The translations under genes and the position numbers were made by a program. The notes under the pieces were generated by a model, which worked only from the letters and a program-made list of their open reading frames with translations, was not told the origin of the DNA and did not search any database. Positions 6,324 through 10,241 of a stretch of 10,241 bases of DNA are shown here, piece by piece. The number at the start of each line of letters is the position of its first letter. Within the stretch, counting starts at the first letter, position 1. The stretch comes from an uncultured Clostridia bacterium (GTDB lineage: Bacteria > Bacillota > Clostridia > TANB77 > CAG-465), in assembly GCA_948562205.1 (NCBI GenBank), contig CAOYAN010000035.1, positions 1-10,241 on the forward strand, written 5' to 3'.

Positions 6324-6357
6324 TAGGAGTAAGTCTTGTAATTTAGACTTACTCCTA
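6324..6357. terminator. Bidirectional terminator between paralogue 3 and the ferritin-like gene
   Basis: A perfect 13-bp stem, TAGGAGTAAGTCT (6324-6336) with its complement (6345-6357), has loop TGTAATTT. On the plus strand TGTTTTATC follows. On the minus strand AATTTTTACTT follows, which is a better T-run, so the hairpin should stop both convergent transcripts. It belongs to the same hairpin family as those after paralogues 1 and 2 and has the longest unbroken stem. Confidence 0.8.
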
Positions 6358-6361
6358 TGTT

Positions 6362-7606
6362 TTATCGTGTTCTGCCAACAGTTGTGTTATCTTCACATCT
6401 ATTTTGAAGAGCAGGAATTGGATTTTTACATACTTCAAATCTATAATCAGTACCATTTCTACAGATATATTTATCTATAATTATATGACTTGGTACAATG
6501 CATACATCATTGTTACATGTAACTATATTTTGATATTTAAAGAAATTTGCATCTTTTGGTAATTGTTCAACAGGAATATATCCCTCTAAGTTGCCAGTAT
6601 AATTTACTGTTTGAGTTAATACATCTCTTACATATTCTATATTTGGCCCTAAAGTTAAAAGTTCTGGGAATTCACCATCTGGTATTACATCTGTATAATC
6701 TTTTCCCTCATATTTTTGTAAAAGATCTACTGCTTTATGAAGATGAGCTACTTCTTTTTCAAAGAAACATTCCCATATACATTTTACATATGGATCTTTT
6801 TCATCCATATAACAAGAATAGTATAGATAGCATTCTGTATATTCATGCATAAGTAACATTTCAAGCCATGTACTTGTAGGATCAATTAAGCTTCCATATT
6901 GAGTTACATGATCTTCTTCTACCATTCCAATTTCTTGATATAATTTTCTACCTATTTCTGATGTGTAGAAACTACCAACGTTCATATAATAGTTCATTGT
7001 TTGTTGTTCTGCAGCAGTGATTATCATAGTATGCAGTTTAGTTATTAGAGCTGCATCTTTTCCAACTGGACATTTTACAGAGTCAAATGGATATCTATGA
7101 TGTGAAATTGTAGGTCTTGCAGGCATTATTTCAGTATAACATCCAACTAATTTTTCAGGTAATACACCATATTCTAATTCTAGTAAATTTGAATATCTGT
7201 ATAAATGATCAAAGTCTTCAAGTAATGCAAAATTTAGTGCATTTCTAACATTGATATCTGGCTCCATTTTAGCAAGTCTTGCTGTTAGGTCAACAGCTAG
7301 TTGTTCATATCCAATTGTTTGTTCTAGTATATTTTCATCAATTGGTTTTAAGTTTATAAGTAATTTTTGTTCTTGTTGTTCTATACGACGAGTAAGTGCA
7401 AGTTCTCTACGCAGATCATTGTTATTTGTATGCCTTTGAAAATTATGAGAGAAAAATGTAGCCTCTACTTCTGTACCATTCATAAGTATGATACGTGTTT
7501 TTGTGTATGGATCTACGTCACACTTATTGTATGAGCATGGATACATATCTTTAAAATTCATTATAGTATCATTAATTTTTTTTGGTTTTTCTTTAAACGG
7601 ATTCAT
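6362..7606 (-). CDS. Ferritin-like superfamily protein with diiron-type ExxH motifs
   Basis: This 414-residue protein has no signal peptide or membrane span. Helices at about 184-300 carry the carboxylate/His pattern of ferritin-like four-helix bundles: E200, E230-E-D-H233 (ExxH), E255 or E258, and E285-V-A-H288 (ExxH). That is enough for one dinuclear iron or manganese site. A further helix pair upstream offers E101 and D131-F-D-H134, an extra half-site not expected in a minimal bundle. The N-terminal 60 and C-terminal 90 residues lie outside the bundle and contain most of the cysteines (C24, C29, C364, C369, C382, C393, C404). It is much longer than rubrerythrins or ferritins. AGGAG (7620-7616) lies 9 bases before the ATG. 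The gene follows the flippase gene by about 34 bases and is probably the last of the operon. A spore-coat or peroxide-protection role is conceivable from context only; the exact family is not recognised. Confidence 0.75.
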   Translation of the reverse strand: MNPFKEKPKKINDTIMNFKDMYPCSYNKCDVDPYTKTRIILMNGTEVEATFFSHNFQRHTNNNDLRRELALTRRIEQQEQKLLINLKPIDENILEQTIGYEQLAVDLTARLAKMEPDINVRNALNFALLEDFDHLYRYSNLLELEYGVLPEKLVGCYTEIMPARPTISHHRYPFDSVKCPVGKDAALITKLHTMIITAAEQQTMNYYMNVGSFYTSEIGRKLYQEIGMVEEDHVTQYGSLIDPTSTWLEMLLMHEYTECYLYYSCYMDEKDPYVKCIWECFFEKEVAHLHKAVDLLQKYEGKDYTDVIPDGEFPELLTLGPNIEYVRDVLTQTVNYTGNLEGYIPVEQLPKDANFFKYQNIVTCNNDVCIVPSHIIIDKYICRNGTDYRFEVCKNPIPALQNRCEDNTTVGRTR

Positions 7607-7640
7607 TAAATCACACTCCTAATTTATTGTATTTATAAAA

Positions 7641-9146
7641 TTATAATTTTATGTCTTTTTTTGTTATACAAGACATTAAATATAGATAAAAAAGATATAT
7701 AGCTATAAAAGAGAGTATACTAATTATTAATGTTATAACTTGATTATATATAAATAAATTTATAAGCCTTAGAGTTTGATAGGTTATAATACCTGCAAAT
7801 ATTGGCTCAAGTACCCAAAGAATATAGTTGAATTTCACTTTTGTAAGAGACAACAGCTTCTTAATACTTATAAAGCCATTTAATAGTTCACTTATGTATA
7901 TAACTACTATATATCCATATGCTCCAAATACTGGGAGCAAGAAATATATAAAAGAAATACTAACAAATAAATCTAATATATTACATTTCATTACGCTTAA
8001 TTGTTCATTTAACCCTTTTAATATACTATCTACTATTGTATCTAAATATATAATAAATAAAAGGGGAGAGAGTATTTTTACATATGTTGCTATTTTGTCA
8101 CTTCCATACATTAAAATACATATATCATTTGAATACATAAAAAATACAAAAGTCATACATATAGAAAATATTGAAGAAGTTTTAAATATACGAGAAATTA
8201 TACTTTTAATTTTTTTTGTATCATTTGTAGCATAATACCTTGAAAATTCTGGTATTAAAAGACTACTAAATGAATTTATAAATACACTTGGAAATAGTAT
8301 AAGTGGCATTGCAACACCATTTATCATACCATATTCAGATATTGCTATTTCACAAGATACACCTGATTTTTCAAGCCTTATTGGTATCAAGATATGTTTT
8401 AGAGTAGAAAGACCTGAACGTATGTATGAGGCTATTGCAATTGGTACTGAAATATTTAGTATTCTTTTTGTAATATTTGTGTCTATGTCTTTTGCGATAT
8501 TTTTTTCTTTTCTAATTTCTATTAAATAACAAATAAATACATATAAAAATGAGAATACTTCACTAGCACATACACCAATTACAAGTGAAATACATGCATA
8601 AGTTATACCTTTTGGCATGACTAAACTTATTAAAAGTGTTGATATTATAATTTTTGCTATTTGTTCAATTATTTGAGATACTGCGTTTTTTGAAGCTTTC
8701 CTAATAGCATTAAAGTAGCCATTTATAGATCCAGACAGTGCAACAAAAGGAAGACTTGCACCAAGGAAGCATATAGCAATATAGCTTATTTTTCCATGCA
8801 ACCATACTGTAGCTATTGTTTTTGATAATAGTATTATTAATATACAAGATAGCACACCTACAATAAAACTATAAAATACACATTTTTTTGCCGCTTTTTT
8901 AGCATTATATTTGTTATTACATGCAAGTTCTTCTGATACAATACGTGTTGCTGCAAGACCTATTCCAGAGGATGCAAGAGTTATAGCAAAGGTATAAACA
9001 GACATTATAAGTTGAAAAATACCTAAACATTCTGTACCAACTAAATTTGTAATATATGTGTTAAATAAAAGACCAAGTACATTTATTAAGATTGAAGTAG
9101 TGGTAAGTATTAAAAAGTTTTTTATAAAAATTTGTGCTTTTCTCAA
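7641..9146 (-). CDS. spoVB: SpoVB/MurJ-family polysaccharide or lipid II flippase
   Basis: This is a very hydrophobic protein of about 501 residues with some 14 predicted membrane helices and no cleavable signal. It fits the MOP/MVF superfamily (stage V sporulation protein B, MurJ, Wzx), which flips lipid-linked sugars across the membrane. Hallmarks are the N-terminal TSILINVLGLLFNTYITNLVGTECLGIFQL, the segment SSGIGLAATRIVSEE, and a mid-protein ISVPIAIASYIRSGLSTL. In spores SpoVB is needed for cortex synthesis, which fits the PdaA-like gene immediately upstream. I prefer the TTG at 9146. AGGTGG (9157-9152), overlapping the upstream TAG, lies 5 bases before it, and the protein then begins MRKAQIF. 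An in-frame GTG at 9155 touching the upstream stop would add three residues but lacks a ribosome binding site. Symbol by family and context, not by direct comparison. Confidence 0.85.
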   Translation of the reverse strand: MRKAQIFIKNFLILTTTSILINVLGLLFNTYITNLVGTECLGIFQLIMSVYTFAITLASSGIGLAATRIVSEELACNNKYNAKKAAKKCVFYSFIVGVLSCILIILLSKTIATVWLHGKISYIAICFLGASLPFVALSGSINGYFNAIRKASKNAVSQIIEQIAKIIISTLLISLVMPKGITYACISLVIGVCASEVFSFLYVFICYLIEIRKEKNIAKDIDTNITKRILNISVPIAIASYIRSGLSTLKHILIPIRLEKSGVSCEIAISEYGMINGVAMPLILFPSVFINSFSSLLIPEFSRYYATNDTKKIKSIISRIFKTSSIFSICMTFVFFMYSNDICILMYGSDKIATYVKILSPLLFIIYLDTIVDSILKGLNEQLSVMKCNILDLFVSISFIYFLLPVFGAYGYIVVIYISELLNGFISIKKLLSLTKVKFNYILWVLEPIFAGIITYQTLRLINLFIYNQVITLIISILSFIAIYLFYLYLMSCITKKDIKL

Positions 9147-9155
9147 AAATACCAC

Positions 9156-9947
9156 CTATTTTAATTCATCTAATGTACCAAAAGTATAACCTGCATCTTT
9201 TACTTTAGTAATAAATTCTTCTAATATTTCTGAGTTAGTTTTAGATGTACTATGAAGTAGAATAATTGCACCTGGATGAATACGAGGAAGTAAAGTGTTA
9301 AATGCACTCTCTTTTGATGGTTGATCATCTTTATACCAATCCACATATGCAACACTCCAAAATATTGTTTTATAACCCATTCCTTGAGCCATTTCTAAAT
9401 TCATTTCGCTAAATACACCTTGTGGTGGCCTATAAAATTTTGGCATTTCTTTTCCTATTAACTCTTTGTATTTTTCTTCTACAGGACATATTTGTTTTTT
9501 AAAGTCTTCTAATGTAGACATTTTAGACATATCTGGATGACTTTGTGTGTGGTTCCCAACGATATGACCTCCATCTACCATTTTCTTTACAAGATCTGGA
9601 TTATCACGTATATATGTTCCTACTATAAAAAATGTAGCAGAAACATTTTGCTTTTTTAGGGCTTCTAGTATTTTTTCTGTATATCCAGCCTCATATCCTG
9701 CATCAAATGTTAAATATACTTTTTTTTCTTCTACATTTCCAGAATAATATGCATTATATTTTTTTAAATATTCTGGTGTAGCATTTCCAACAGGGAGTTT
9801 ACCACTCTCTGGAAAACTCAGTCCCCAACTTTTACTTGAAGTTGGAGTAGTTGCATTATTACCATTAAATACGAATACTGCAACAATCAAAACTATAATA
9901 GTTGAAATAATAATTAAAAATTTTTTTCCATTCATTGTAACAAACAT
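9156..9947 (-). CDS. pdaA: PdaA-type polysaccharide deacetylase (delta-lactam biosynthesis)
   Basis: This 263-residue protein resembles Bacillus PdaA closely in length and motif order. PdaA removes the acetyl group from N-acetylmuramic acid in spore cortex, the step that leads to muramic delta-lactam, needed for germination. A signal anchor occupies residues about 9-28. The NodB-type catalytic domain follows: WGLSFPESG (41-49), YLTFDAGYE with D82 (motif 1; Ala replaces the usual second Asp, as PdaA enzymes often have a non-Asp there), H133-T-Q-S-H137 (metal-binding His pair), R173-P-P-Q-G (motif 3), FWSVAYVDW with D203 (motif 4) and LLHS with H232 (motif 5). The ATG at 9947 follows GGAG at about 7 bases. 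Met5 is a possible alternative but has no better site. It is the first gene of the minus-strand run. No convincing sigma-G or sigma-A promoter was found upstream, so control is unclear. Confidence 0.93.
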   Translation of the reverse strand: MFVTMNGKKFLIIISTIIVLIVAVFVFNGNNATTPTSSKSWGLSFPESGKLPVGNATPEYLKKYNAYYSGNVEEKKVYLTFDAGYEAGYTEKILEALKKQNVSATFFIVGTYIRDNPDLVKKMVDGGHIVGNHTQSHPDMSKMSTLEDFKKQICPVEEKYKELIGKEMPKFYRPPQGVFSEMNLEMAQGMGYKTIFWSVAYVDWYKDDQPSKESAFNTLLPRIHPGAIILLHSTSKTNSEILEEFITKVKDAGYTFGTLDELK

Positions 9948-10241
9948 ACTATCACTCCAGTTATAACATTATATTAAAATTATAGAAAAATATGTTTGAG
10001 TATTAAAAAATAAATTATATAAAGTAAAATATAAATGTAACAAAGGTTATAGAAATAAGAAAATGATTATTTTTTGTCTAAAAATAAGATGATTTGACTA
10101 CTTTTGCCTAATGTGTAGAAATAGTTAAAAAAAGCTTTACAAAAGGATATTTAGATGTATAATATTAGCATCACTAAAATGTGTATTTTAAAAATTTTTT
10201 CTAATGTTTTAATTCAAAGGATTTTTAATTAATTATTTAAT
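9948..10241. other. Gene-free AT-rich region before pdaA
   Basis: These 294 bases hold no convincing reading frame on either strand. They should contain the minus-strand promoter of the pdaA operon, but no clear sigma-A, sigma-F/G or sigma-E/K match could be picked. The right part holds an outward-pointing plus-strand promoter followed by a leader that runs to the window edge with AAAGGA at 10216-10221 but no start codon in reach. Confidence 0.6.
10136..10163 (+). promoter_or_regulatory. Sigma-A promoter facing out of the window
   Basis: TTTACA (10136-10141), a 16-base spacer and TATAAT (10158-10163), with TG one base short of the canonical extended position. It is divergent from the pdaA operon and should serve a gene or RNA beginning beyond 10241. 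At least 70 bases of leader would lie inside the window. Confidence 0.6.

Noticed and set aside
3816..6357. Antiphage or toxin-immunity cassette
   Set aside because: Tandem divergent paralogues can be immunity genes, but there is no toxin, nuclease, reverse transcriptase or secretion gene nearby and no motif of a defence family in the three proteins.
4572..6357. CRISPR-like array
   Set aside because: The repeats are gene-sized units with coding sequence between them, not short regular repeats with unique spacers.
6547..6852. Plus-strand open frame within the ferritin-like gene
   Set aside because: It is antisense to a strongly supported coding region with intact motifs, lacks a ribosome binding site, and its Leu/His/Tyr-rich composition is what the complementary strand of such a gene yields.
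9961..10080. Sigma-G promoter for pdaA on the minus strand
   Set aside because: CATATTT-like words exist in the AT-rich stretch, but no -35 at an acceptable distance accompanies them.

Overview
The window is very AT-rich DNA with Gram-positive signals throughout: AGGAG/AGGTG-type ribosome binding sites, sigma-A style promoters and short hairpin-plus-T terminators. It carries spore-cortex genes (a PdaA-type deacetylase and a SpoVB/MurJ-family flippase) and a membrane-anchored D-Ala-D-Ala carboxypeptidase. Together these point to a spore-forming low-GC Firmicute, most likely in the Clostridia. The species cannot be named from the sequence. No rRNA, tRNA, CRISPR array, transposase or phage gene was seen.

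Layout from the left. Positions 1-91 hold two hairpins, the second an intrinsic terminator for a gene outside the window. A plus-strand helical-repeat protein of unknown function (166-1290) ends convergently, by a 4-base overlap, with a minus-strand S11 carboxypeptidase (1287-2528). One terminator stem lies inside both gene ends. Next is a plus-strand CYTH-domain protein (2696-3631) with its own promoter and an unassigned C-terminal region.

The most unusual part is 3816-6357. Three head-to-tail paralogous genes encode helical, acidic, soluble-looking proteins of 213, 221 and 230 residues that I do not recognise. Each gene has its own near-consensus extended -10 promoter and its own hairpin terminator. 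The terminator-spacer-promoter block is repeated between copies with high identity, so the unit that multiplied is the whole transcription unit. The C-terminal half of the proteins is conserved and the N-terminal half diverges.

The right part is a minus-strand gene run that probably forms one operon: pdaA-like (9947-9156), SpoVB/MurJ-like (9146-7641), then a 414-residue ferritin-like protein with two clear ExxH motifs plus a third half-site (7606-6362). The first two act on spore or cell-wall peptidoglycan: lipid-linked precursor flipping and formation of muramic delta-lactam in the cortex. The ferritin-like protein may be a spore-associated metal enzyme, but that rests on position only. The operon ends at a bidirectional hairpin shared with the third paralogue. 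The last 290 bases contain no recognisable gene but hold a good plus-strand promoter pointing out of the window.
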